Origin: an uncultured Coriobacteriaceae bacterium
GTDB taxonomy: Bacteria; Actinomycetota; Coriobacteriia; Coriobacteriales; Eggerthellaceae
NCBI GenBank assembly: GCA_900554945.1
Contig: USJN01000131.1
Location: 1-5,238, forward strand
Reading direction: 5' to 3'
Length of the DNA: 5,238 nucleotides
A model generated the notes under the pieces. It saw only the letters and a list, made by a program, of their open reading frames with translations. It was not told where the DNA came from and did not search any database. The position numbers were made by a program, and so were the translations under genes. Within the stretch, counting starts at the first letter, position 1. Every line of letters begins with the position of its first letter. This document shows positions 1 through 5,238 of this stretch, one piece after another.

Positions 1-5
1 CCATT

Positions 6-1151
6 TTGTCCCTAGCCGACCAAGCGAGCCTCGAAGCGTTCGTCGAACGCGTCGCGGGCGCCGAGGTGCTCGCCATCGATACCGAGTTCCTCCGCGAGAC
101 AACCTACTACCCGAAGCTCTGCCTTTTGCAGATGGCCACCGACGACGAAGTCGCCATCATCGACCCGCTCTCGGTGGACGACCTTTCCGTGATTGCCTCG
201 CTTCTAGAAGATGAGCGCACGGTGAAGCTCTTTCACGCGGGCGGGCAGGACATAGAGATTCTCCTGCGTGAGGTGGGATCGATGCCGCGTCCCCTTTTTG
301 ACACGCAGGTAGCTGCGGCTCTTCTCGGCCATACGCAGCAGATTGGCTACGGGGCGCTCGTGCATGCTGTTTGCGGCGTCACGCTCAAGAAAACCGACTC
401 CTATACCGATTGGTCGCAGCGCCCGCTTTCCGATTCTCAGATCGACTATGCGGCCGACGACGTGATCTATCTTCCGCGCGTATACCGCAAGATGAGAAGC
501 GAGCTCGAATCGAAGGGACGCCTTGGGTGGCTTGCCCCCGACTTCGAGGAGATGATGAACCCCGCGAAGTACAGTGAGGATCCTCGCCTGCGCTATCGTC
601 GCCTGAAACGAGTGACGCAACTCGACGAGAGGCAGTTGTGCGCGGCGCGCGAGTTCGCGGCGTGGCGCGAGGAGGAAGCCCGCAAACGCGATATGCCCCG
701 CAAGTGGCTTGTCTCCGACGAGCAGATTGTGGAGGCTTGCCGTCGCGACGCGCGCACGATCGACGATCTTTACATGGTTCGAGGTGTGCGGGAGAAACTT
801 CCCGTGCGCGATGCCCGCGCGGTGATCGAGCGCATGAACAAGGCTCGGTCGCTTCCGAAAAGCGAATGGCCCAATCTGGGGAAACCGTCGCGCAATGAGC
901 GCAATGTGGACGCTTCAATCGACCTCATGGCAGCGCTTGTCCGCCTGCGCGCGAAGGAGAACGGGGTTGCCATGCAGACGCTGGCGAGCCATAGCGATTT
1001 GGCGGCGCTTGCGCGAGGCCACTCTGAGGACAGCGATCTCATGCGCGGGTGGCGATGGGCGCTTGTGGGGGAGGAACTTGTCGACCTCCTCGAAGGCCGC
1101 ATCGCGTTGAGCCTCAGCAAGGGCGAGCTTGTCGTCGAGCGTCTGGGGTAG
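6..1151 (+). CDS. rnd: Ribonuclease D (DEDDy 3'-5' exoribonuclease with HRDC domain)
   Basis: RNase D trims RNA 3' ends, classically in tRNA maturation and RNA turnover, using two metal ions in the cytoplasm. The 381-residue protein is close to the E. coli enzyme in length. The exonuclease domain occupies about residues 1-170. Exo I is the DTE of AIDTEFLRE (D25, E27), Exo II is D82 in HAGGQDIEIL, and Exo III is Y148-x3-D152 in DYAADDVIYL, so all four acidic residues and the tyrosine of the DEDDy class are present. An HRDC-like nucleic-acid-binding region follows at about 207-285 (REFAAWREEEARKRDMPRKW and a DLYMVRGVR segment). The C-terminal ~95 residues probably form a second helical HRDC-like region, which is inference. 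TTG at position 6 places D25 where family members have it, but only five bases precede it, so no ribosome binding site can be seen and a start just outside the window is possible. It ends 156 nt before the next gene and is probably not in that operon. Confidence 0.93.
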   Translation: MSLADQASLEAFVERVAGAEVLAIDTEFLRETTYYPKLCLLQMATDDEVAIIDPLSVDDLSVIASLLEDERTVKLFHAGGQDIEILLREVGSMPRPLFDTQVAAALLGHTQQIGYGALVHAVCGVTLKKTDSYTDWSQRPLSDSQIDYAADDVIYLPRVYRKMRSELESKGRLGWLAPDFEEMMNPAKYSEDPRLRYRRLKRVTQLDERQLCAAREFAAWREEEARKRDMPRKWLVSDEQIVEACRRDARTIDDLYMVRGVREKLPVRDARAVIERMNKARSLPKSEWPNLGKPSRNERNVDASIDLMAALVRLRAKENGVAMQTLASHSDLAALARGHSEDSDLMRGWRWALVGEELVDLLEGRIALSLSKGELVVERLG

Positions 1152-1204
1152 CGAGGGCCTGCTTGGAGGGGACTCCTTCCGATTGAGGACGTTTCGCGTA
1201 AAGC

Positions 1205-1230
1205 ACCGCCCTGCGTTTGGGCGCGGGTTT
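1205..1230 (+). terminator. Weak candidate terminator after rnd
   Basis: An imperfect hairpin lies 53 nt past the rnd stop. CGCCC (1207-1211) pairs with GGGCG (1219-1223) around a 7-nt loop; alternatively ACC plus GCCC pairs with GGGC, a GCG bulge and GGT. Only three T residues follow. It is weaker than the hairpin after xseB and may be chance structure in GC-rich DNA. Its placement between two genes that otherwise seem to be separate units is the main support. Confidence 0.25.
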
Positions 1231-1245
1231 GCATGCGCTAAAGTG

Positions 1246-1251
1246 TACAAT
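1246..1251 (+). promoter_or_regulatory. Candidate -10 element for the yugP-xseA-xseB operon
   Basis: TACAAT matches five of six positions of the sigma-70 -10 consensus TATAAT. It stands in the only locally A/T-rich stretch of the gap, with 56 nt between it and the yugP start. No convincing -35 hexamer lies at 16-18 nt upstream (the 17-nt position reads GCGGGT), and there is no TGn extended -10 directly before it. The hexamer overlaps the perfect 8-base palindrome ACAATTGT (1247-1254), which could be an operator half or chance. Confidence 0.35.
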
Positions 1252-1289
1252 TGTTCGTAATAACGAGAAGGCATCGTCTCCCCTTCATG

Positions 1290-1295
1290 AAGGAG
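1290..1295 (+). promoter_or_regulatory. Ribosome binding site of yugP
   Basis: AAGGAG is a good Shine-Dalgarno match, 12 nt before ATG 1308, which is on the long side. A second in-frame ATG at 1314 would be 18 nt away. In-frame codons upstream of 1308 reach a TGA at 1296 without another start codon, so 1308 is the best start. Confidence 0.7.
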
Positions 1296-1307
1296 TGAGT
1301 TGTATCT

Positions 1308-1976
1308 ATGTTTATGAGTGGAAGCTACCTCGCATTCATCGTCCTCACCATGGTGATAGGCCTGGGGGCTCAATGGTATGTGAACAGGCAAATCTCCAAG
1401 TTCTCGCGCGTGAGGTCGTCGTTCGGCATGACCGGTGCCCAGATGGCGCAGCGCATGCTTGCCGACCACGGCATCACCAACGTCGCGATCAGGCAAGGCG
1501 GCGCGGGGCAGGACCACTTCGACCCGCGCAACAATTCCATCACGCTCGACCCTGAAGCCTACAACGGCACGAGCATCACGGCGATTGCCACGGCGTGCCA
1601 CGAAGCGGGCCACGCGTGCCAGTTCGCGCAGGGCTATACACCCATGACGGTGCGCGGCGCGCTCGTCCCTGCGGTGAACCTTGCATCGAACGCCTGGGTT
1701 TTCCTGCTCGTGATAGGAATCGTTCTGCAGCTTGAGGGCCTTCAGGCGCTCGCGATTGCCATGTACGCGGTCGTCTTGGTATTCCAGCTGGTCACGCTCC
1801 CCGTCGAGTTCAACGCTTCGCACCGCGCGATGGACTACCTGTCAGGTGTCGGAGTCGTCTCCGCTGAGCGCAAGGGTGCCTTCAACGTGCTGCGCGCCTG
1901 CGCTTTGACCTATGTGGCCGCGGCACTCATCTCTGTGCTGCAGCTTCTGTGGCTTTTAAGCCAGCGCGAAGAATAG
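1308..1976 (+). CDS. yugP: YugP-type neutral zinc metallopeptidase, integral membrane
   Basis: This 222-residue protein resembles the YugP family (Pfam Zn_peptidase_2), a set of membrane-bound putative zinc proteases with no well-defined substrate. The HEAGH motif at residues 98-102 (H98, E99, H102) is the HExxH zinc site. E168 in LPVEFNAS, a conserved family segment, is a candidate further ligand, which is inference. Hydrophobic segments at about 6-25, 122-142, 146-166 and 196-217 suggest four membrane spans, with the zinc motif in the soluble stretch after the first. Other family-like stretches are MTGAQMAQRML near residue 41 and DHFDPRNNSITL near 69. The length is typical of the family (about 220-230 residues), so the gene appears intact. 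It is the first gene of a tight cluster with xseA and xseB. The family assignment is strong, while proteolytic activity and substrate are unproven. A role in membrane protein quality control is only a guess. Confidence 0.9.
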   Translation: MFMSGSYLAFIVLTMVIGLGAQWYVNRQISKFSRVRSSFGMTGAQMAQRMLADHGITNVAIRQGGAGQDHFDPRNNSITLDPEAYNGTSITAIATACHEAGHACQFAQGYTPMTVRGALVPAVNLASNAWVFLLVIGIVLQLEGLQALAIAMYAVVLVFQLVTLPVEFNASHRAMDYLSGVGVVSAERKGAFNVLRACALTYVAAALISVLQLLWLLSQREE

Positions 1977-1981
1977 CTGCC

Positions 1982-3541
1982 ATGGAACGCTGGGAGGAAA
2001 GCCTCAAGCGTGCTCGCAGCGCAGCGCGGGCAGCGGAGGGCCAAACGGACGCAACTTCTCGTAAATATGCTTCCGAGCAGGCGAAATTCGGGTCAACATA
2101 TGCGGTAGAATCCGCAGGCGGAAAAGCCAAGGCTGAGTCTGAGCCCCTTACCGTCTCGGGTGCCATGGCGCTTGCGAAAGGAGCGCTCGAGAACGTCACC
2201 GTGAAGCTTGTCGGCGAGGTATCCGAGGTGTCGAACAAGGCGGGTTACAAGGCCGTCTATTTCACGGTGAAGGATCAGAAGGCATCGCTTCCCTGTATGA
2301 TGTGGCTCAATCGCTATCGGGCATGCGGAGTCGAGCTCGATGTCGGCGCGCTTGTCGAGCTGACGGGGCGGTTCACCCTCTACGCGCCGAAGGGTCGCAT
2401 GAACTTCGACGTGTTCTCGGTAAGCTTGGCGGGCGAGGGGAACTTGCGTATGCAGGTTGCGAACCTCGCGCGCAAGCTTTACGTGGAAGGTCTCACCGAC
2501 GAGGCGCGAAAGCGTCCCGTTCCTGCAAATATCCAGGTTGTAGGCCTTGTTACCTCGCCTCGTGGAGACGCAGTGCACGATGTCTTGCGAACGCTTCGCC
2601 GTCGCTGGCCGCTTGCGAGGGTTCTCGTAGCGGGCGTACCTGTCGAAGGTGCGCGTGCGCCGCAGGAGCTCGTCCGCGGCATCGATTGCGTGTCGCGCGC
2701 GGGTGCCGAGGCGGTTCTGCTCGTCCGCGGCGGCGGGTCGTATGAGGACCTCATGCCCTTCAACGACGAGGGGCTTGCGCGCGCCATCGCAGCATGCCCC
2801 GTCCCCGTGGTGACAGGTATCGGCCACGAGCCTGACACGACCATCGCCGACCTTGTGGCCGACGTTCGCGCTTCGACCCCGACCGGCGCTGCCGAGGCGG
2901 TGTCGCCCTCGTCTGCCGAGCTGTCGGGGAACCTCGTCGCCCGTGCGCGGGCGATCCACGACGGTCTTATTCGAAGACTCGACCGCTCCCGCGTGGCCGT
3001 CGACCGCGTTGCCACCCGCCCGGTCTTCAAGGACTCGTCCTATCTGCTTGGCACCGACATGCAGACCATCGATTTCCTCTCCGAGCGGCTTGTACGCACC
3101 GAGCCTGCCCGCATAGCGCGCGAGCGCGATTCCGTCGATGCGCTCGCCGCCCGCCTCGCCCGCGCGCTTCCTGCGAACACCGAGCGAAATCGCGTGGAGC
3201 TCGCCTCGCTTACCGTCCGCATGCGCGCAGCGGGCGCAGGCATCGCGCAGCGGGACGAGGCGCGTCTCGAGACGCTTTCGGGCCGTCTCGCTTCACAAGG
3301 GAAAAGCCTGGTCGCACCCTTCGCTCACGAGGTTGGGCTTGCTGCCTCGCGCTTGAACGACCTTTCTCCGCTTGCCGTCATTGCCCGCGGTTACGCGATT
3401 GCCCGTACTGACGACGGAGCGGTGGTTAAGAACATCGGTCAGGCACCTGTGGGCTCGAAAGTCGCCGTGCAGGTGTCTGACGGCACGCTTTCGTGCACGG
3501 TGGACGCGGCAGCGCCCGCGACAGATGTCGCATCCAAGTAG
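1982..3541 (+). CDS. xseA: Exodeoxyribonuclease VII large subunit
   Basis: XseA is the catalytic subunit of ExoVII, which degrades single-stranded DNA from both ends in cytoplasmic DNA repair, together with several XseB copies. From ATG 1982 the protein has 519 residues. An OB-fold ssDNA-binding domain spans about 56-150 (LTVSGAMALAKG, then KLVGEVSEVS and YFTVKD). The catalytic domain follows, with SPRGDAVHD at 192-200, RGGGSYEDL from R249, GIGHEPDTT with H282 and D285, and TPTGAAE near 299-305. D200, R249, H282 and D285 align with the residues shown to matter in E. coli XseA (D155, R205, H238, D241). A long charged helical, coiled-coil-prone stretch (about 315-455) leads to the conserved end LSPLAVIARGYA at 461-472. 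The start is uncertain: GTG 1949 in the same frame would add 11 residues and overlap yugP by 28 nt. Neither has a good Shine-Dalgarno, so translation is probably coupled to yugP. No in-frame ATG, GTG or TTG lies between 1982 and 2165, so an N-terminal extension of about 45 residues over E. coli XseA is likely real. Confidence 0.94.
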   Translation: MERWEESLKRARSAARAAEGQTDATSRKYASEQAKFGSTYAVESAGGKAKAESEPLTVSGAMALAKGALENVTVKLVGEVSEVSNKAGYKAVYFTVKDQKASLPCMMWLNRYRACGVELDVGALVELTGRFTLYAPKGRMNFDVFSVSLAGEGNLRMQVANLARKLYVEGLTDEARKRPVPANIQVVGLVTSPRGDAVHDVLRTLRRRWPLARVLVAGVPVEGARAPQELVRGIDCVSRAGAEAVLLVRGGGSYEDLMPFNDEGLARAIAACPVPVVTGIGHEPDTTIADLVADVRASTPTGAAEAVSPSSAELSGNLVARARAIHDGLIRRLDRSRVAVDRVATRPVFKDSSYLLGTDMQTIDFLSERLVRTEPARIARERDSVDALAARLARALPANTERNRVELASLTVRMRAAGAGIAQRDEARLETLSGRLASQGKSLVAPFAHEVGLAASRLNDLSPLAVIARGYAIARTDDGAVVKNIGQAPVGSKVAVQVSDGTLSCTVDAAAPATDVASK

Positions 3542-3562
3542 ATAAACGACAGCGATCGATAA

Positions 3563-3568
3563 AAGGAG
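3563..3568 (+). promoter_or_regulatory. Ribosome binding site of xseB
   Basis: AAGGAG lies 7 nt before ATG 3576, an optimal spacing. The strong site here, against the poor one before xseA, would favour more small subunit than large subunit. That fits the multi-XseB composition known for ExoVII, though the link is inference. Confidence 0.8.
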
Positions 3569-3575
3569 AAACCCT

Positions 3576-3824
3576 ATGGTAGAAGAGAAGCCGATCGAGG
3601 AGCTCACCTTCCGCGAGGCGATGGCGGAGCTTGACCGAATCGTGGGTGTGCTCGAGAGCAATTCGCTCGAGCTGGAGCAAAGCGTTACGTCCTATGAGCG
3701 CGGGGTGAAGCTGATCGCCTCGCTTAAGAAGCGCATCGACGGGGCCCAGCAGCGCATTGACGTTCTCATGGGCGAGCTGGAGAAGCCGGCGGACGACGAG
3801 GTTCGCGACACGACGCTGTCCTAG
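3576..3824 (+). CDS. xseB: Exodeoxyribonuclease VII small subunit
   Basis: XseB is the small helical subunit that binds the long helical region of XseA and is needed for ExoVII activity. The 82-residue product has the usual family length (about 70-85). The family pattern is clear: LTFREAMAELDRIVGVLES at about 10-28, then a leucine/glutamate stretch LELEQSVTSYERGVKLI at about 31-47, and a second long helix to about residue 70 (KKRIDGAQQRIDVLMGELE). The acidic tail (about 72-82) is poorly conserved in the family. It begins 34 nt after the xseA stop with its own strong ribosome binding site and is the last gene before a strong hairpin terminator, as expected for the end of an operon. The small size leaves little room for other domains, and the neighbouring xseA makes the assignment secure. 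Confidence 0.95.
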   Translation: MVEEKPIEELTFREAMAELDRIVGVLESNSLELEQSVTSYERGVKLIASLKKRIDGAQQRIDVLMGELEKPADDEVRDTTLS

Positions 3825-3884
3825 GCGCGAGCGACGGTTCTCTGCCGATAAACCTTGGACTCACCACCGTCTATCAGCGGCTTT

Positions 3885-3938
3885 GCGGGAACGCAGGCTT
3901 GCTTTCCCGTGCGAAAGGAAGCCTGCGTGTCCGCTTTT
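3885..3938 (+). terminator. Rho-independent terminator of the yugP-xseA-xseB operon
   Basis: A long hairpin starts 60 nt past the xseB stop. The core is a perfect 10-bp stem, ACGCAGGCTT (3891-3900) with AAGCCTGCGT (3919-3928). Inside it, after a single G/G mismatch, CTTTC (3902-3906) pairs with GAAAG (3913-3917) around the 6-nt loop CCGTGC. Outside it, GGA (3888-3890) pairs with TCC (3930-3932) past a bulged G at 3929, and GC (3885-3886) pairs with GC (3933-3934). TTTT follows at 3935-3938. The T-run is short, but the stem is long and GC-rich. The structure is nearly symmetrical but has no matching A-run upstream, so + strand termination fits best. Confidence 0.82.
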
Positions 3939-3952
3939 CGTCTCGAATGAAC

Positions 3953-3964
3953 AGCGGAACCGCT
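3953..3964 (+). repeat. Small imperfect palindrome in the xseB-ackA gap
   Basis: AGCGG (3953-3957) and CCGCT (3960-3964) are inverted around a central AA. The two-base centre is too tight for a stable RNA hairpin, so if functional it would be a DNA site. CAGCGG also occurs just before the terminator at 3875-3880. The remaining sequence up to about 4009 shows nothing else I can name. Confidence 0.3.
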
Positions 3965-4008
3965 TGCCGAATTCGAACGGCTCGCACGTGTTCTGTTTGC
4001 GGCGCATG

Positions 4009-4039
4009 CCTACAATTTACCAAAACGTAACGTTGTAGG
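4009..4039 (+). promoter_or_regulatory. Inverted repeat over the ackA promoter and ribosome binding site
   Basis: CCTACAA (4009-4015) and TTGTAGG (4033-4039) form a perfect 7-base inverted repeat separated by 17 nt. The left arm contains most of the candidate -10 TACAAT (4011-4016), and the right arm runs into the AGGAGG ribosome binding site (4037-4042). Inside the repeat, AACGTAACGTT (4024-4034) is an 11-base odd palindrome centred on 4029. The layout fits a repressor operator. If transcription began upstream of 4009 it could also form an mRNA hairpin covering part of the ribosome binding site. Function is inference. Confidence 0.4.
4011..4016 (+). promoter_or_regulatory. Candidate -10 element of ackA
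   Basis: TACAAT is a good sigma-70 -10 match with 33 nt between it and the TTG start, giving a predicted leader of roughly 25-28 nt. The 17-nt-spaced -35 position reads GTGTTC, which is poor. The same hexamer extended by T (TACAATT) precedes yugP at 1246-1252. Confidence 0.4.
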
Positions 4040-4042
4040 AGG
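4037..4042 (+). promoter_or_regulatory. Ribosome binding site fixing the ackA TTG start
   Basis: AGGAGG is a perfect Shine-Dalgarno core 7 nt before TTG 4050. No in-frame ATG or GTG lies at a comparable distance, and the family N-terminus (NVLVINAGSSSLKY) begins directly at that TTG, so the site settles the start. Confidence 0.85.
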
Positions 4043-4049
4043 TTGGCTG

Positions 4050-5238
4050 TTGAACGTTCTGGTCATCAATGCAGGCTCGTCCTCTCTGAAGTATCAACTT
4101 GTCCACGTCGAAAATCATGCTGTCATTGCGAAGGGCATCTGCGAGCGCGTGGGCTCGGCAAACGCCTTCCACAAGCACGGAATCGACGAGAACGAAGTGG
4201 TCATCGATGCGCAGATGGCCGACCATGATGCAGCCATGGCGCTCGTGCTGGATTCGCTTATCAACAGCGACGACGCCCCCATCAAATCCCTCGATGAAAT
4301 CGATGCGATCGGGCATCGCATCGTCCAGGGCGGCAAGTACTTCGACAAGTCGGTCCTCATCGACGACGACGTCATCGAGAAGATCGACGAGCTTGCCGAG
4401 CTCGCTCCGCTTCACAACAAGGCTGCGCTCATGGGTATTCGCGCCTGCCAGAAGCACATGCCGAATATTCCTATGGTCGCCGTGTTCGACACCTCGTTCT
4501 TCCAGACGCTGCCGCCGAAGGCCTACATGTACCCGCTTCCGTACGAGTATTACGAGAAGTACGCCATCCGCAAGTATGGCGCCCACGGCACGTCGCACCG
4601 CTACATCTCCGAGCGCGCAGCCGTCGTGCTCGACGAGCCGTTGGAGGACTTGAAGCTCATCACCTGCCATCTGGGCAACGGCTGCTCCATGAGTGCCATC
4701 GACCACGGCGTTGCCGTGGACACCTCGATGGGTTTGACGCCGCTCGACGGCCTTATGATGGGCACGCGCTGCGGCGCGATCGACCCGGCCATCGTTCCGT
4801 TCCTCATGGATCATGAGAACCTCACCACCTCCGAGGTCAACGACGTTATGAACAAGAAGTCGGGCTTGCTCGGTATCTCGGGCGTGAGCAACGACCTTCG
4901 CAGCGTGCGCGACGCCTCCGAGGGCGGCAACGAGCGCGCGCAGCTCGCCTACGACATGTACTCGAACTCGGTGAAGAAATACATCGGTGCCTACATTGCC
5001 GTCATGGGCGGCGTCGACGCCATCGTGCTTACCGCAGGCGTCGGCGAGAACTGCGAGAAGATGCGCCGCATGATCTTTGCCGGCCTGCAGCCGCTCGGCA
5101 TCATCCTTGACGAGGAGAAGAATCGCCAGCGCGGCTTCGAGCGCGAGATTTCCGCCGACAACTCGGCTGTGAAGATCATCATTATCCCCACCAACGAGGA
5201 GTACATGATCGCGCTCGACACCTTCCGCATCGTGGAGG
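4050..5238 (+). CDS. ackA: Acetate kinase (3' end cut by the window)
   Basis: AckA interconverts acetyl phosphate plus ADP with acetate plus ATP, the last step of acetate-forming fermentation, in the cytoplasm. The frame is open to the window edge and encodes 396 residues; family members are about 400, so only a few codons and the stop are missing. The ASKHA-fold signature NAGSSSLKY is at 7-15 (N7, S10, S12, K14). GHRIVQGG at 88-95 carries the substrate-binding R90. FDTSF at 146-150 gives D147, and YGAHGTSHRY gives H179. The phosphate-loop-like HLGNG is at 207-211, GTRCGAIDP carries R240, TAGVGEN is near 330, and the metal-binding glutamate of PTNEE is at about 383. These match the catalytic residues of Methanosarcina thermophila acetate kinase with a shift of about one. 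The common H in GHRVVHGG is Q93 here. Butyrate or propionate kinase is less likely because the acetate kinase motifs match throughout. It has its own promoter region, and pta is not directly upstream. Confidence 0.96.
   Translation, partial: MNVLVINAGSSSLKYQLVHVENHAVIAKGICERVGSANAFHKHGIDENEVVIDAQMADHDAAMALVLDSLINSDDAPIKSLDEIDAIGHRIVQGGKYFDKSVLIDDDVIEKIDELAELAPLHNKAALMGIRACQKHMPNIPMVAVFDTSFFQTLPPKAYMYPLPYEYYEKYAIRKYGAHGTSHRYISERAAVVLDEPLEDLKLITCHLGNGCSMSAIDHGVAVDTSMGLTPLDGLMMGTRCGAIDPAIVPFLMDHENLTTSEVNDVMNKKSGLLGISGVSNDLRSVRDASEGGNERAQLAYDMYSNSVKKYIGAYIAVMGGVDAIVLTAGVGENCEKMRRMIFAGLQPLGIILDEEKNRQRGFEREISADNSAVKIIIIPTNEEYMIALDTFRIVE

Noticed and set aside
1099..1145. RNase D C-terminus encoding ALSLSKGE, which resembles a dispersed repeat seen as LSLSKG tails in some genomes
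   Set aside because: There is no second copy in the window, the base match to the usual repeat is partial, and the frame continues smoothly to a normal family length, so a repeat insertion is not supported.
1165..1176. GGAG/CTCC mini-hairpin just after rnd
   Set aside because: A four-pair stem with no T-run is too weak to call a terminator.
915..1823. 302-codon minus-strand open frame spanning the rnd-yugP gap
   Set aside because: It crosses two well-supported + strand genes, its composition is typical of a shadow frame, and no ribosome binding site or family motif supports it.
2093..2959. 288-codon minus-strand open frame inside xseA
   Set aside because: Fully antisense to the conserved OB-fold and catalytic domains of xseA, with an Arg/His-rich product and no motif.
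3844..3881. Possible stem GCCGATA with TATC-AGC-GGC before the terminator
   Set aside because: It needs a three-base bulge and a 21-nt loop, and could easily occur by chance in GC-rich sequence.
3757..4038. 93-codon + strand frame running from xseB through the intergenic gap
   Set aside because: It begins inside xseB in another frame, reads through the terminator hairpin and has no ribosome binding site; the product is Arg-rich and Cys-containing with no recognisable domain.
4017..4814. 265-codon open frame on the minus strand opposite ackA
   Set aside because: It is antisense to a clearly conserved gene, and its His/Arg/Asp/Val-rich product shows no recognisable family. Long antisense frames are expected opposite GC-rich genes with strong third-position bias.
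1..5238. Search for a defence system, prophage genes, insertion sequences, CRISPR arrays, tRNA genes or riboswitches
   Set aside because: All long + strand frames are explained by housekeeping genes, the two gaps (156 and 225 nt) hold only promoter- and terminator-like elements, and no repeat array, transposase or cloverleaf pattern was seen by eye.

Overview
The window looks like ordinary chromosomal DNA from a high-GC Gram-positive bacterium. Strong G/C preference at third codon positions, TTG starts on two of the five genes and the protein sequences suggest an anaerobic gut actinobacterium of the Coriobacteriia/Eggerthellaceae type. That placement is an impression from protein style, not a computed assignment. 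All five genes are on the + strand and fill almost the whole window. I see no mobile elements, CRISPR arrays, tRNA or rRNA genes.

Layout: (1) 6-1151, an RNase D-type 3'-5' exoribonuclease (DEDDy catalytic domain plus HRDC domain), with its start almost at the window edge. (2) 1152-1307, an intergenic gap with a weak terminator-like hairpin and a TACAAT promoter-like hexamer. (3) 1308-1976, a YugP-type membrane zinc metallopeptidase with an HEAGH motif. (4) 1982-3541, the large subunit of exodeoxyribonuclease VII (xseA), beginning 5 nt after the peptidase stop or overlapping it if an upstream GTG is used. (5) 3576-3824, the small subunit (xseB), with a good ribosome binding site. (6) 3825-4049, an intergenic gap holding a strong compound hairpin terminator at about 3885-3938, then a probable promoter region with a CCTACAA/TTGTAGG inverted repeat. 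(7) 4050 to the window end, acetate kinase (ackA), TTG start, lacking only its last few codons.

The peptidase gene, xseA and xseB read as one transcription unit ended by the hairpin, and ackA as a separate unit. ExoVII needs both subunits, so the xseA-xseB pair has a clear shared function: degrading single-stranded DNA in repair. RNase D acts in RNA 3'-end maturation and decay. Acetate kinase makes ATP from acetyl phosphate in fermentation; its usual partner gene pta is not immediately upstream. No new multi-gene system is evident. The points most worth checking are the inverted repeat over the ackA promoter and ribosome binding site, the long N-terminal extension of XseA, and the linkage of a membrane protease to ExoVII.
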